The position numbers and the translations under genes are program-made. From NCBI GenBank assembly GCA_963663005.2, contig CAXXHH010000003.1, positions 682,001 to 746,000 on the forward strand: a stretch of DNA of 64,000 nucleotides, written 5' to 3'. This DNA is from CAINVV01 sp963663005. GTDB lineage: Bacteria > Bacteroidota > Bacteroidia > Bacteroidales > Prolixibacteraceae. The notes beneath the pieces were generated by a model, which was given only the letters and a program-made list of their open reading frames with translations, made no database searches and was not told the origin of the DNA. Shown piece by piece: positions 17,784-27,116 of the stretch. Within the stretch, counting starts at the first letter, position 1; each line of letters starts with the position of its first letter.

Positions 17784-18656
17784 ATGTTAAAATCGATGAC
17801 CGGTTACGGTAAAGCCGAATGTGAGTTCTCACATAAAAAAGTCACCATTGAGATTAAATCACTGAACAGCAAACAGATGGATCTCAACACGCGCATCTCT
17901 CTCCTCTTTCGCGAAAAAGATTTGGAGATACGTCGGGAACTCTCAGATAAACTGGTTCGTGGCAAAGTCGATTTCATCCTATATACAGAGTCACTCGGAG
18001 ACGAATCGGCAACGAAAATCAACGCCGGGATCGTAAAGAGCTACTACAAGCAGATGGAACAAATCACTGCCGATCTTAATATCCCCCTTGAAAACAGCAT
18101 ATTACAAACGATACTCACATTACCCGAAGTCGTTAAAAATGAGCGGGAAGAGCTGGATGATCAGGAATGGAAATCAATTCTTGGGAAAATTTCGGAGGCG
18201 ATCAACGCCCTGGATCTTTTTCGCATTCAGGAAGGCGCCGTTCTTAAACAAGACCTTATTTCGAATGTCAGGTCTATTACTTCGCTGTTGACTGATATCG
18301 ATCAGTACGAAGAGGAACGCGTAACCCGCATCAAGGAAAGAATTTACGAAGGACTCAAAGAGATCTCCATTGAGCAGGTGAATGAAAACAGGTTGGAGCA
18401 GGAGATGATTTTCTATCTGGAAAAGATGGATGTCAATGAAGAAAAAGTAAGGTTGCTCAACCATTGTAACTATTTTTTGGAGACGCTCGATTTGGACGAG
18501 CCGGTTGGGAAGAAACTCGGATTCATAGCGCAGGAGATCGGGCGTGAAGTGAATACCTTGGGATCGAAAGCGAATCACATGGAGATGCAGAAATTGGTGA
18601 TTCGCATGAAAGACTCTCTGGAAAGAATCAAAGAACAATTGCTCAACGTTTTATAA
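17784..18656 (+). CDS. yicC: YicC family endoribonuclease-like protein
   Basis: Starting at the ATG at 17784 gives a 290-residue protein beginning MLKSMTGYGKAECEFSHKKV, the conserved YicC N-terminus; a longer in-frame extension upstream reads into low-complexity DNA and is not coding. The C-terminal DUF1732 part contains EEKVRLLNHCNYFLETL and the strongly conserved GKKLGFIAQEIGREVNTLGSK. YicC proteins are endoribonucleases linked to stationary-phase fitness and small-RNA turnover. It is followed 15 nt later by gmk, a widely conserved pairing. Confidence 0.93.
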   Translation: MLKSMTGYGKAECEFSHKKVTIEIKSLNSKQMDLNTRISLLFREKDLEIRRELSDKLVRGKVDFILYTESLGDESATKINAGIVKSYYKQMEQITADLNIPLENSILQTILTLPEVVKNEREELDDQEWKSILGKISEAINALDLFRIQEGAVLKQDLISNVRSITSLLTDIDQYEEERVTRIKERIYEGLKEISIEQVNENRLEQEMIFYLEKMDVNEEKVRLLNHCNYFLETLDLDEPVGKKLGFIAQEIGREVNTLGSKANHMEMQKLVIRMKDSLERIKEQLLNVL

Positions 18657-18671
18657 TAGAACGATTCTGTA

Positions 18672-19247
18672 ATGAAGGAAGGCAAAGTCATCATTTTCTC
18701 CGCACCTTCCGGTGCCGGTAAAACAACTATCGTCAGACATCTGCTCTCAAAGAACCATTGTTTTGCCTTCTCTGTCTCAGCAACAAGCCGTAAACCGAGG
18801 GGCAACGAAATCGACGGAGTCGATTATTTTTTCCTGACGGCAGAAGAATTCAGGGCCAAAATTGCCAACAACGAATTTCTTGAATGGCAGGAAGTTTATC
18901 CAGACAACTTCTATGGTTCCCTGAAAAGCGAAGTTGAAAAAATTCTCAATAGCGGTAAAAATATCCTTTTCGACGTCGATGTCGTAGGTGGCAGCAATAT
19001 CAAAAAACATTTTGGCGACCGCGCTTTGGCACTCTTCATACAACCACCCTCCATTACCGAACTTGAGAAAAGATTGATTGCCCGCTCAACTGACAACAAA
19101 GACGTTATCAGGGAAAGAGTTGGGAAAGCCGAAAAGGAATTGGCTTATGCGCCATTATTTGATGTAATTATCATCAACGATACGCTGGAACACGCCCTAC
19201 AGGAAGCAGAAGTACGTGTGGCTGAATTTCTTGCTTGTTCCGAATAA
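18672..19247 (+). CDS. gmk: Guanylate kinase
   Basis: The 191-residue protein has a P-loop FSAPSGAGKTTIV (about 8-20), the GMP-binding word SATSRKPRGNEIDGVDYFF and ILFDVDVVGGSNIKKHF. It converts GMP and ATP to GDP and ADP, an essential step of guanine nucleotide synthesis. Length and motifs are normal. nadD follows 23 nt after the stop. Confidence 0.96.
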   Translation: MKEGKVIIFSAPSGAGKTTIVRHLLSKNHCFAFSVSATSRKPRGNEIDGVDYFFLTAEEFRAKIANNEFLEWQEVYPDNFYGSLKSEVEKILNSGKNILFDVDVVGGSNIKKHFGDRALALFIQPPSITELEKRLIARSTDNKDVIRERVGKAEKELAYAPLFDVIIINDTLEHALQEAEVRVAEFLACSE

Positions 19248-19270
19248 CACAACCTCACTTTGCACTTTCC

Positions 19271-19858
19271 ATGAACATCGCCATCTACTCCGGATCATTC
19301 AATCCAATTCATAACGGACATCTCGCTATCGCGGAAGCCGCATTAGCAGGAGGGTGGGATGAAGTTTGGATGGTGGTGTCACCACAAAATCCGCACAAAA
19401 ACGATGAAGACCTCTGGCCATTTGAGGACCGGTACAAGATGGTGAAATTGGCTATCGGTAATGAGAAGAAGATCAAAGTCAGCGATTGTGAGAATTTTTT
19501 ACCGCGTCCTTCATACACAATCAACACCCTGGAATATCTGCGCAAAACGTATCCACAGCATCACTTCAGCCTTTTGATCGGAGGAGACAACCTACAAATA
19601 TTTCACCTGTGGAAAGACTATCAACAAATCATCGATTCATTTGGTTTGATTGTTTATCCGAGATCTGCAAATCTGTCGGATAATTTTAAGGATCATCCGA
19701 ATTACGGCGTCATAGAGGCTCCTCTGCTTGATATTAGCTCCTCAGAAATACGAAAAAGGTTGACTCACCGCCAGTCAATTCACGGTTTAGTTTCCGCGGA
19801 AGTAGAAAAATACATCCTCCGGGAGTTACTGCCAGATCATTCCAAATCCGATATTTAA
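19271..19858 (+). CDS. nadD: Nicotinate-nucleotide adenylyltransferase
   Basis: From the ATG at 19271 the protein is 195 residues and starts MNIAIYSGSFNPIHNGHLAI, with the GSFNPIHNGH nucleotidyltransferase motif and a C-terminal DISSSEIRKRL motif (SSxxIR). It makes nicotinate adenine dinucleotide from nicotinate mononucleotide and ATP. In-frame codons before 19271 overlap gmk and are unlikely to be used. It closes the yicC-gmk-nadD cluster. Confidence 0.94.
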   Translation: MNIAIYSGSFNPIHNGHLAIAEAALAGGWDEVWMVVSPQNPHKNDEDLWPFEDRYKMVKLAIGNEKKIKVSDCENFLPRPSYTINTLEYLRKTYPQHHFSLLIGGDNLQIFHLWKDYQQIIDSFGLIVYPRSANLSDNFKDHPNYGVIEAPLLDISSSEIRKRLTHRQSIHGLVSAEVEKYILRELLPDHSKSDI

Positions 19859-19916
19859 TGTAAATTGGACTCGGAAACTGAATAATCAGAAAGAACTAAT
19901 TGGTCACACATCAACG

Positions 19917-22412
19917 ATGAACAGCTCCTCCGAACAATATGCCGATGTAATTTTGCCGCTTCCGCTGGAGGGTTGTTTTACCTATCTCGTTCCCGAAGAA
20001 TTCAGAGGAAAAGTCCTTCCGGGGATGCGGGTTGTGGTGCAGTTTGGCGCCAAAAAATTCTATTCCGCAATAGTCAGGCTCGTTCACACGAATAAGCCCG
20101 ACAACCATGCCGTCAAATTGATAGAGACCGTACTAGACAACCAACCCATTCTTTTTGAAAGCTGTTTTGCGCTTTGGGAATGGATTTCGACCTATTACCA
20201 CTGTCCGCTGGGGGAAGTTCTTAAAGCGGCTTTACCATCCGGACTGAAACTGGAGAGTGAGACCAGAGTTTCGCTGAGTGATGAATGTAACAAAGGGACT
20301 ATTCAGCAGTTATCTCCCAGGGAAAATTTATTGGTAGATATTATCAAAGGGAAAAAGGGCATTTCAGTTTTCGAGCTCAATAATTCTGTTTTAAAAAAAG
20401 GGACGCTCCCCATATTAAAGGATCTTCTGAAAAAGGGAGTAATACACATTGATGAGGAAATCAGAGAGAGCTATAAAGCAAGAACCGAAACCATTGTCAC
20501 ACTTGGACCAGCCATCATTTCTGAAGAGAAACTTTTGCGTACCCTGGATTTGCTGACAAAAATTCCCAAGCAGCGGGAGATGATGCAAATTTTCCTCCAG
20601 GAGAATGAGGGAATACAGAACCTGAAGGCCAAAATATATCCAAAGAAGGCGTTATTGATGAAAAGCGGAGCAAGCCTCACTGTCTTCAACGGATTGATAA
20701 AGAAAGAGATTCTGGCTGTATTCGAGCAGTCCATTGATCGTCTGGAATCCGGCGAAGGCCCCACAAGGGCAATCCATCCACTTTTCCCGGCTCAGAAAAT
20801 TGCACTGGAACAAATTGAAGATTCATTCTCCAAAAAACCTGTCACACTGTTACATGGAGTCACTTCCAGCGGCAAAACGGAAATTTATGTTCAGCTAATC
20901 GAAAAATGTCTGAATGAAGGGAAGCAGGTACTTTATATGTTGCCTGAAATCGGATTAACAACACAGATGATCGGTCGTCTGTTGGAAGTGTTCGGTAAAC
21001 AGGTTGGAGTTTATCATTCGAAATTCAGTGATGCAGAACGGGTAGAAATCTGGAACAAAGTGCTCAATTTTGAACCCGGAAACAAGGAGCAGTCGCACCA
21101 GCTGATTGTCGGAACCCGCTCCTCAATCTTCCTGCCGTTTTCCGCATTGGGACTCATCGTGGTTGACGAAGAGCACGAAAACAGCTACAAACAATTTGAT
21201 CCGGCACCGAGATACCATGCCCGTGACAGTGCCATTGTGCTGGGAACGATGCTCAAAATCCCGGTATTACTCGGAACGGCCACACCGGCAGTCGAGACCT
21301 ATTACAATGCAAAGTCGGGAAGATACGGACTAGTAGAATTAACCGAGCGATACCGGCAAATCGACCTTCCCGAAATTGTTACGGCAGATCTGAAAAGAGC
21401 CTATCAGCGAAAAGCGATGCGTTCCTATCTGACTCCGGAATTATTTGAAGAGATCACCTCCGCCCTGGAAAAAAAAGAACAGGTGATTCTCTTCCAAAAC
21501 AGGCGTGGCTTCTCCCCTTTCGTTGAATGCAAAAGCTGCGGCTGGATTCCAAAATGCATCCATTGCGATGTCAGTCTCACCTACCATAAAAACACCAGAA
21601 GACTGATTTGCCATTACTGCGGGTATTCGGTTCAATATCCCACCATGTGCGGCAGCTGCCAGTCGGCCGATATTTCAAACAAAGGCTTCGGCACCGAAAA
21701 AGTGGAAGAAGAGCTTTCGCTGCTTTTCCCTAACGCTGCCATTGAGCGCCTCGATCTGGATGCCACCCGCTCCAAAAAAGCATTTCAAAATATATTGGCA
21801 CGCTTCGACCGCGGAGATACAGATATCCTGGTTGGTACCCAAATGATAACAAAAGGACTGGATTTTGAGCATGTACGGGTCGTCGGAATTCTTAATGCAG
21901 ATAATCTCCTCAATTTCCCCGACTTCCGGTCGCACGAAAGAAGTTACCAGCTTATGGCACAGGTTAGCGGACGGGCAGGCAGGAGGCATAAACAAGGGAA
22001 AGTGATCATTCAGACATTTCAGCCCGACCATTTTATCATTCAGAAAGTGGTGGCTAATGATTACGAGGGAATGTACAATCAGCAAATTACTGAGCGTAAG
22101 GATTTTAAATATCCCCCTTTTTATCGAATGATTCGCATTACGCTGAAGCACCGCGACAAGAATGAATTAGACCGGATAGCCGGAGAGAGTGCTGAAGCCT
22201 TGCGCTCGCGGTTTGGAAACAGATTGCTCGGACCTGAATATCCGGCAGTTAGCCGCATAAAATTATTGTACATGAAGCAGATGTGGCTCAAGTTGGAGCG
22301 GGAAATTTCCATCACGTCGGCTAAACGACAGATGCAGGAGATGTTGGAGAGTGTGAAAGCGAGAGATAAAAATAAAACGACGCAGATTGTTATCGATGTG
22401 GATCCGATGTAG
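19917..22412 (+). CDS. priA: Primosomal protein N' (replication restart helicase PriA)
   Basis: The 831-residue protein has the PriA N-terminal DNA-binding domain, Walker A LLHGVTSSGKTEIYVQL (about 310-325), VVDEEHENSYKQ (DEEH box), zinc-binding cysteines in CKSCGWIPKCIHCD, CHYCGYS and CGSCQ (about 538-580), and QVSGRAGRRHKQGKV (motif VI). PriA reloads the replisome at stalled forks. Length and all expected motifs are present. It follows nadD by 58 nt and probably has its own expression signal. Confidence 0.96.
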   Translation: MNSSSEQYADVILPLPLEGCFTYLVPEEFRGKVLPGMRVVVQFGAKKFYSAIVRLVHTNKPDNHAVKLIETVLDNQPILFESCFALWEWISTYYHCPLGEVLKAALPSGLKLESETRVSLSDECNKGTIQQLSPRENLLVDIIKGKKGISVFELNNSVLKKGTLPILKDLLKKGVIHIDEEIRESYKARTETIVTLGPAIISEEKLLRTLDLLTKIPKQREMMQIFLQENEGIQNLKAKIYPKKALLMKSGASLTVFNGLIKKEILAVFEQSIDRLESGEGPTRAIHPLFPAQKIALEQIEDSFSKKPVTLLHGVTSSGKTEIYVQLIEKCLNEGKQVLYMLPEIGLTTQMIGRLLEVFGKQVGVYHSKFSDAERVEIWNKVLNFEPGNKEQSHQLIVGTRSSIFLPFSALGLIVVDEEHENSYKQFDPAPRYHARDSAIVLGTMLKIPVLLGTATPAVETYYNAKSGRYGLVELTERYRQIDLPEIVTADLKRAYQRKAMRSYLTPELFEEITSALEKKEQVILFQNRRGFSPFVECKSCGWIPKCIHCDVSLTYHKNTRRLICHYCGYSVQYPTMCGSCQSADISNKGFGTEKVEEELSLLFPNAAIERLDLDATRSKKAFQNILARFDRGDTDILVGTQMITKGLDFEHVRVVGILNADNLLNFPDFRSHERSYQLMAQVSGRAGRRHKQGKVIIQTFQPDHFIIQKVVANDYEGMYNQQITERKDFKYPPFYRMIRITLKHRDKNELDRIAGESAEALRSRFGNRLLGPEYPAVSRIKLLYMKQMWLKLEREISITSAKRQMQEMLESVKARDKNKTTQIVIDVDPM

Positions 22413-22479
22413 TTGATATCTTTTCTGGTATTGCCCCATCAATTTTTTCATCTCCCCGTTCTCGTTGCGACTAAAATAC

Positions 22480-22487
22480 TAACTTTG
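22480..22487 (+). promoter_or_regulatory. Putative -7 element for parA
   Basis: TAACTTTG fits the TAnnTTTG consensus and lies 22 nt before the parA ATG. A TTG occurs upstream but closer than the usual 19-21 nt spacing, so the -33 match is weak. Confidence 0.4.
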
Positions 22488-22509
22488 AAGCCGACAAAAA
22501 AAATTATTA

Positions 22510-23304
22510 ATGGGAAAAGTTATCGCGATCGCAAACCAAAAAGGTGGTGTAGGAAAGACTACTACGGCTATTAATCTGGCTGCAAGTTTGGCCGTTTTGG
22601 AACATAAAGTACTTCTTATCGACGCCGATCCTCAGGCAAATGCTACTTCGGGAGTTGGTATAGATGTACGCAATGTCAAGACCAGCATTTACGAATGCGT
22701 GGTGGACGATGTCGATCCGAAGAATATTATCCTGAACACCAATACCCCTGGCTTCGATTTGATTCCATCCCATATCGATTTGGTAGGTGCGGAAATTGAG
22801 ATGCTGAACATGCCTAACAGGGAAAAAGTCTTGAAATCCGTTATTGAAAAAATACGGAATGACTATGATTTTATTTTCATTGACTGCTCTCCATCACTCG
22901 GTTTGATTACTGTGAATGCATTGACGGCCTCAGATTCGGTCATCATACCGGTTCAATGTGAATATTTTGCACTCGAAGGACTTGGCAAACTACTAAACAC
23001 TATCAAGATTATACAAAGCAGATTGAATCCGGAGTTAATAATCGAAGGATTCCTGCTTACCATGTTTGACTCACGGCTGAATCTCTCAAACCAGGTTCAT
23101 GATGAGGTTAAGAAACATTTTCAGGAAATGGTATTCGAAACGCTTATCATGAGAAATATCCGCCTGTCTGAAGCGCCAAGTTACGGCCTTCCGGTAGTTT
23201 CCTATGATGTTGGATCCAAGGGTGCGCAGAGTTACCTGAATCTGGCCCGCGAGTTATTGCAAAAGAATAAGATGACAAAAATGGATCACAAAGAGATTGT
23301 TTGA
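22510..23304 (+). CDS. parA: Chromosome-partitioning ATPase ParA/Soj
   Basis: The 264-residue ATPase starts MGKVIAIANQKGGVGKTTTA with the deviant Walker A KGGVGKTT (about 10-17), then LLIDADPQANATSG (Walker A' region) and FIFIDCSPSLGLITVNAL (Walker B). ParA binds DNA in its ATP form and pulls ParB-parS complexes, segregating chromosome origins. The stop lies 22 nt before the parB ATG. I did not find a 16-bp parS consensus palindrome in the window. Confidence 0.95.
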   Translation: MGKVIAIANQKGGVGKTTTAINLAASLAVLEHKVLLIDADPQANATSGVGIDVRNVKTSIYECVVDDVDPKNIILNTNTPGFDLIPSHIDLVGAEIEMLNMPNREKVLKSVIEKIRNDYDFIFIDCSPSLGLITVNALTASDSVIIPVQCEYFALEGLGKLLNTIKIIQSRLNPELIIEGFLLTMFDSRLNLSNQVHDEVKKHFQEMVFETLIMRNIRLSEAPSYGLPVVSYDVGSKGAQSYLNLARELLQKNKMTKMDHKEIV

Positions 23305-23326
23305 CAATAAAGAATTTGAAAGTACT

Positions 23327-24202
23327 ATGCAAAAACGGAATGCACTCGGCAGAGGTTTAGGTGCCCTGATTGATGATTCGAATGTTGCTCGGGAACAGAC
23401 TCCGGTTTCCAATGAAATCCCAATAGCGGAAATTGAAGCCAATCCATTTCAACCACGCGTTCACTTCGACGAAGAGGCTCTGAATGAGTTGGCCGCATCC
23501 ATCAAAGAACTTGGGATCATACAGCCAATTACGCTTAGACGATTAGGCGAAAACAGATACCAGATCATTGCCGGTGAAAGAAGATTCAGGGCTTCCAAGA
23601 TTGCAGGACTGACAAAAGTCCCCGCATTTGTCAGAGAAGCCGGCGATGAGGCCATGCTTGAACTCGCTTTGGTCGAAAACATCCAGCGTGAAGACCTCGA
23701 CGCCATAGAAGTGGCTTTGAGCTATCAGCGGTTGATGGAAGAGTGTAAGCTAACGCAGGAAAGCCTTAGCGATCGCGTAGGAAAAAAAAGATCCACGGTC
23801 TCTAATTACCTTCGCTTGTTACGCCTGCCTGCGGTCATTCAAAAGGCTATAAGAGAGCAGGAAGTGACCATGGGACATGCCAGAGCACTCATAAATATCG
23901 CAGACTCTGAAACACAGGTGATGGTTTATCGTCAGGTGGTAAAATACGACTTCTCTGTACGTAAGACAGAAGAAATTGTTCGCAAACTTGGCATTGGCGA
24001 TGCAGAAGATCATCCGACAGCAACAAAAGCGCCTGCGATGCCTGTTGAATTTAATGATCTTAAAAAACATCTTGGTAAATATTTCAACAGCAACATCGGA
24101 CTGAAAATTAACGATCAGTTCAAGGGTAAGATCGAAATTCCTTTCAAAGATTCGAAAGACTTGGAAAGGATCATTGGTATTTTCGATCGACTAAATTCAT
24201 AA
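23327..24202 (+). CDS. parB: Chromosome-partitioning protein ParB/Spo0J
   Basis: From the ATG at 23327 the protein is 291 residues, starting MQKRNALGRGLGALIDD, the usual ParB N-terminus that includes a ParA-contact segment. The ParB/Srx CTPase domain is visible as NPFQPRVHFDEEAL, RYQIIAGERRFRASKIAG and LVENIQREDLDAIE, followed by a helix-turn-helix (LTQESLSDRVGKKRSTVSNY). The C-terminal part is the dimerisation domain. An upstream in-frame TTG at 23297 overlaps parA and is less likely. It loads at parS sites and spreads as a CTP clamp. Confidence 0.95.
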   Translation: MQKRNALGRGLGALIDDSNVAREQTPVSNEIPIAEIEANPFQPRVHFDEEALNELAASIKELGIIQPITLRRLGENRYQIIAGERRFRASKIAGLTKVPAFVREAGDEAMLELALVENIQREDLDAIEVALSYQRLMEECKLTQESLSDRVGKKRSTVSNYLRLLRLPAVIQKAIREQEVTMGHARALINIADSETQVMVYRQVVKYDFSVRKTEEIVRKLGIGDAEDHPTATKAPAMPVEFNDLKKHLGKYFNSNIGLKINDQFKGKIEIPFKDSKDLERIIGIFDRLNS

Positions 24203-24221
24203 TCACGTAATTAAACTGATT

Positions 24222-24860
24222 TTGCCAGTTTTGAAAGGTATTTTTGTTGGTGTTCTGCTATCGCTTATCTGCTTCAATTTAGGAGCACAGGAAGTTAATG
24301 TCCCAAAAGACAGTTTAAAGATTTCTGTTTCAGAACAAAAAAAAGTACTTTCGCCGAAGAAAGCCTCCATTTATGCCGCGCTGTTTCCTGGCCTGGGTCA
24401 GGTTTACAACGGAAAATATTGGAAACTGCCCATTGTTTACGGTGGTTATGCAGGATTAATTTACGTGTTGGGTTGGAACAATAACAACTACAACGACTAT
24501 TTTGATGCCTATAAAACCATGTCGAAATATCAGACGGTTGTTCAAATGAGCAAGGCAGATAAGGATTATCTGAATAACTTGTTTAAAATTCCATACTGGG
24601 ATTTGAATATCAACCCGACTCGTTTCGAGACATTTAAGTCGCAATTAAAGAGCGGCAAGGATTTTTACAGGCGCAGCAGGGATATGAGCGTTATCATGAT
24701 TGCAGCTTTACATGTGCTTAGCATTATTGATGCAAGTGTTGATGCTAACTTATCCGATTTCGAGATTAACGATAATCTGGGCATGCACGTAGAACCAATG
24801 CCCATGAATTTTGGAAATGGCCCTCAGGTGATAGGGGTCAATATTGCTTTTAATTTTTAA
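24222..24860 (+). CDS. DUF5683 domain protein (membrane-associated)
   Basis: The 212-residue protein has a signal peptide or anchor at the N-terminus (about 1-22), then a domain with SPKKASIYAALFPGLGQVYNGKYWKLP, the DUF5683 hallmark that resembles a membrane hairpin, and a hydrophobic segment around YGGYAGLIYVLGW. The start must be TTG (24222 or 24231), since no ATG or GTG lies before the hydrophobic segment. Genes of this family typically sit behind parAB in Bacteroidota, as here (19 nt). Its function is unknown. Confidence 0.8.
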   Translation: MPVLKGIFVGVLLSLICFNLGAQEVNVPKDSLKISVSEQKKVLSPKKASIYAALFPGLGQVYNGKYWKLPIVYGGYAGLIYVLGWNNNNYNDYFDAYKTMSKYQTVVQMSKADKDYLNNLFKIPYWDLNINPTRFETFKSQLKSGKDFYRRSRDMSVIMIAALHVLSIIDASVDANLSDFEINDNLGMHVEPMPMNFGNGPQVIGVNIAFNF

Positions 24861-24875
24861 TTTTGAGGAATTACC

Positions 24876-26525
24876 ATGAGGATCAAATTCAACATTCTAA
24901 TTCTTGCCATTTTAGTATCTGCGCTCAATGCATTTTCGCAGGTACCTGCAAAGCCTATCACTGCTGAAGAGGAGCAAAAAATATGGGGTAGCGATTCTGT
25001 AGCAAACAATTTAGCCGACAAAATGGTGAACGAAAGCCTGAACCTTTTTGTTTCAGACAAATTGGATTCACTGGTAAATACCTGGTACATTAAAAATGCT
25101 TTCGTTTACAACTCAAATGAGATGGACACGTTGCCGGAAGAGATGAAAACATATCTTCCTGACTCTGTTTATATCAGTCGACTTCAGGCATTGGATTCAT
25201 TTTTGCCGCTTCCATATAACCAGACCGTTCGAAATTTTATCGGCCTATATACAATACGCAAACGACAGTTAACCTCATACATTTACGGTCTTTCAAATTA
25301 CTATTTCCCCATTTTTGAAGAGGCTCTTGAGCGGTACCAGCTCCCGCACGAATTGAAGTATCTGCCAATTATAGAATCCGCGCTCAATCCTAAAGCACTT
25401 TCGCGGGCCGGAGCATCCGGATTATGGCAATTCATGATTGGTACCGGAAAATTATACGGACTGGAAGTCAATTCGTACATCGATGAAAGAAATGACCCGA
25501 TCAAAGCATCCGATGCTGCCGCCAGGTATCTGCGGGATTTGTATGCAATATATGGCGACTGGCATGTTGTGATTGCTGCCTATAATTGCGGACCGGGTAA
25601 TATTAATAAGGCTGTAAGGCGGAATGGCGGAAAACAAAATTACTGGGATATTTACAATTCCCTTCCCAGAGAAACGCGTGGCTATATCCCTGTATTTATC
25701 GCAGCAACATACATGATGAATTATGGCGATGCTCACCTTTTAAAGGCAGCCCAACCAAAATTTAAAACGCTGACCGATACCATTGAAGTTCACAATTATC
25801 TGAATTTCGAACAGTTGGCAGCGGTAATGAATATTTCTGTTGAAGAACTCAGGCAGCTTAACCCACAGTTCAGACGGGACATCATCCCGGCGCGCCCTGA
25901 CAAACCATATATTTTGAAGTTGCCGTCCGAGTCGGTTTCGGCCTTCATCGATAACGAAAAACAGATTTTTGCCTACAACCGGGATAAATACTTCCCCAAT
26001 AACATGCTTGTCCCGCTAAAAGGAAAATATAAAGGCATCAAAGGTGCTGCCGCCGCAGGAATCAATGAAGTAACGCATATTGTCAAGAAGGGGGACAATC
26101 TTGGTTCATTGGCAGCCAAATACAAAGTTAGTGTTACTGACTTGAAGGAGTGGAATGACCTCCGTAAAAAGACGTTGAGTATTGGACAACGGATAACACT
26201 TTACGTACCTTCTTCAAAGTCAGTGAAGAGCAAAGAAGCCGTGACTGAAAAGCCGAAAGCGGAACAACAGAAACTGGCTGCAAATCCGAAAGATTCTCTC
26301 ACGACCAAACTGACTGCCTCAGCGGTTCCAGCAACAGTAGCTAAACCGGAAGCGATGTCCTCAGATGAATATATTCTGTATACGGTTCAGAGTGGCGACA
26401 GTCTTTTCACGATAGCCAAAAAATTTCCGGGAATAACGGATGCAGACTTAAAGGCATTCAATAATATTCGGAATGTAAAAGGTTTGTATCCTGGTCAGCA
26501 GTTGAAAATTCCCAAGAGAGCCTAG
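24876..26525 (+). CDS. mltD: Membrane-bound lytic murein transglycosylase D with LysM repeats
   Basis: The 549-residue protein has a signal peptide (about 1-22). A transglycosylase SLT domain at about 150-290 shows PIIESALNPKALSRAGASGLWQFM (catalytic Glu in IIESAL) and VIAAYNCGPGNINKA. A degenerate LysM-like unit (about 308-345) is followed by two clear LysM domains, THIVKKGDNLGSLAAKYKV (about 400-445) and LYTVQSGDSLFTIAKKF (about 502-548). It cleaves peptidoglycan glycan strands to 1,6-anhydro ends and binds wall through LysM. No lipobox is obvious. It follows DUF5683 by 15 nt. Confidence 0.93.
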   Translation: MRIKFNILILAILVSALNAFSQVPAKPITAEEEQKIWGSDSVANNLADKMVNESLNLFVSDKLDSLVNTWYIKNAFVYNSNEMDTLPEEMKTYLPDSVYISRLQALDSFLPLPYNQTVRNFIGLYTIRKRQLTSYIYGLSNYYFPIFEEALERYQLPHELKYLPIIESALNPKALSRAGASGLWQFMIGTGKLYGLEVNSYIDERNDPIKASDAAARYLRDLYAIYGDWHVVIAAYNCGPGNINKAVRRNGGKQNYWDIYNSLPRETRGYIPVFIAATYMMNYGDAHLLKAAQPKFKTLTDTIEVHNYLNFEQLAAVMNISVEELRQLNPQFRRDIIPARPDKPYILKLPSESVSAFIDNEKQIFAYNRDKYFPNNMLVPLKGKYKGIKGAAAAGINEVTHIVKKGDNLGSLAAKYKVSVTDLKEWNDLRKKTLSIGQRITLYVPSSKSVKSKEAVTEKPKAEQQKLAANPKDSLTTKLTASAVPATVAKPEAMSSDEYILYTVQSGDSLFTIAKKFPGITDADLKAFNNIRNVKGLYPGQQLKIPKRA

Positions 26526-26552
26526 AGAGCATTTAACGGTTAGCAATAACGA

Positions 26553-26575
26553 GCAATTGGTTATTAGCCAATTGC
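26553..26575. terminator. Perfect 8-bp hairpin between convergent genes
   Basis: GCAATTGG and CCAATTGC flank a 7-nt loop. It sits between the ends of mltD (plus) and the 126-residue gene (minus), where a bidirectional terminator would be expected. The stem is AT-rich and there is no strong U-run, so the terminator role is tentative. Confidence 0.4.
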
Positions 26576-26586
26576 AATAAATTTCC

Positions 26587-26967
26587 CTACTGTCCCTTGA
26601 ACACGCTTTTAAGCGCGACACTATCAACCAGGTAGCGCGTATCCCCTCTCCACGGCAGGATACCGTTTTTCTCGGTATAATGAACCACCACACTCTCCCC
26701 CTGGAGTCTTTCCACTTTTCGTGCTACCTCCTCATCCGTCACTGAAAAGTAAAATTTCTCGGAGGCAATCGCCATGTTGGTAGTAGTTTGAACGCTACTG
26801 AGAATAACCTCCCCTTCATATGTCTTGAAGAGTGATCCTTTACTGGAAAATTTCTGTAGCAATCCGGCACGGTACCCTTCACTGTAGGTGAAGAAATATT
26901 TCCAGTATATCGTTGAACCGATGAAAAGGACGAGTATAATAAGTAAACGGGTCAAAAATTTTCTCAT
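26587..26967 (-). CDS. Small membrane-anchored protein, uncharacterised
   Basis: A 126-residue protein with one N-terminal membrane helix (about 5-25) and a soluble domain of about 100 residues (GYRAGLLQKFSSKGSLFKTYEGEVIL, EVARKVERLQGESVVVHY). The segment FKTYEGE recurs in a conserved small Bacteroidota family that I recall being mislabelled as 6-phosphogluconate dehydrogenase in databases; there is no sequence reason for that label, as no Rossmann motif is present. The function is unknown. It is divergent from ettA. Confidence 0.65.
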   Translation of the reverse strand: MRKFLTRLLIILVLFIGSTIYWKYFFTYSEGYRAGLLQKFSSKGSLFKTYEGEVILSSVQTTTNMAIASEKFYFSVTDEEVARKVERLQGESVVVHYTEKNGILPWRGDTRYLVDSVALKSVFKGQ

Positions 26968-27026
26968 TTGGACAGGATTTAAGCGTTTTCTACTCCAAAT
27001 TTAGCATAAAATACTGTCTTGGCGGT

Positions 27027-27058
27027 TCAAAAGAATTTTCGCACGAAAAATCTTTTGA
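27027..27058. promoter_or_regulatory. 14-bp imperfect inverted repeat in the divergent region before ettA
   Basis: Arms TCAAAAGAATTTTC and GAAAAATCTTTTGA pair with one internal mismatch around a 4-nt loop (GCAC). It sits 58 nt before the ettA ATG and 59 nt before the start of the divergent small gene. It could be an operator or an RNA hairpin in a leader. Neither is shown by sequence alone. Confidence 0.35.
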
Positions 27059-27116
27059 GTACTTGTCATGTCGAAGGAAAAGACGAATTTTACCGTTTAA
27101 TATAAAACCAGCAAAA

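Noticed and set aside
22413..24860. Chromosome origin near parAB
   Set aside because: No dnaA gene, no DnaA-box cluster and no parS palindrome were seen, and ParABS genes need not be next to oriC in this phylum.
27063..27116. In-frame N-terminal extension of ettA
   Set aside because: EttA proteins start near MSDDKQIIFSM; the extension reads from an AT-rich promoter region.
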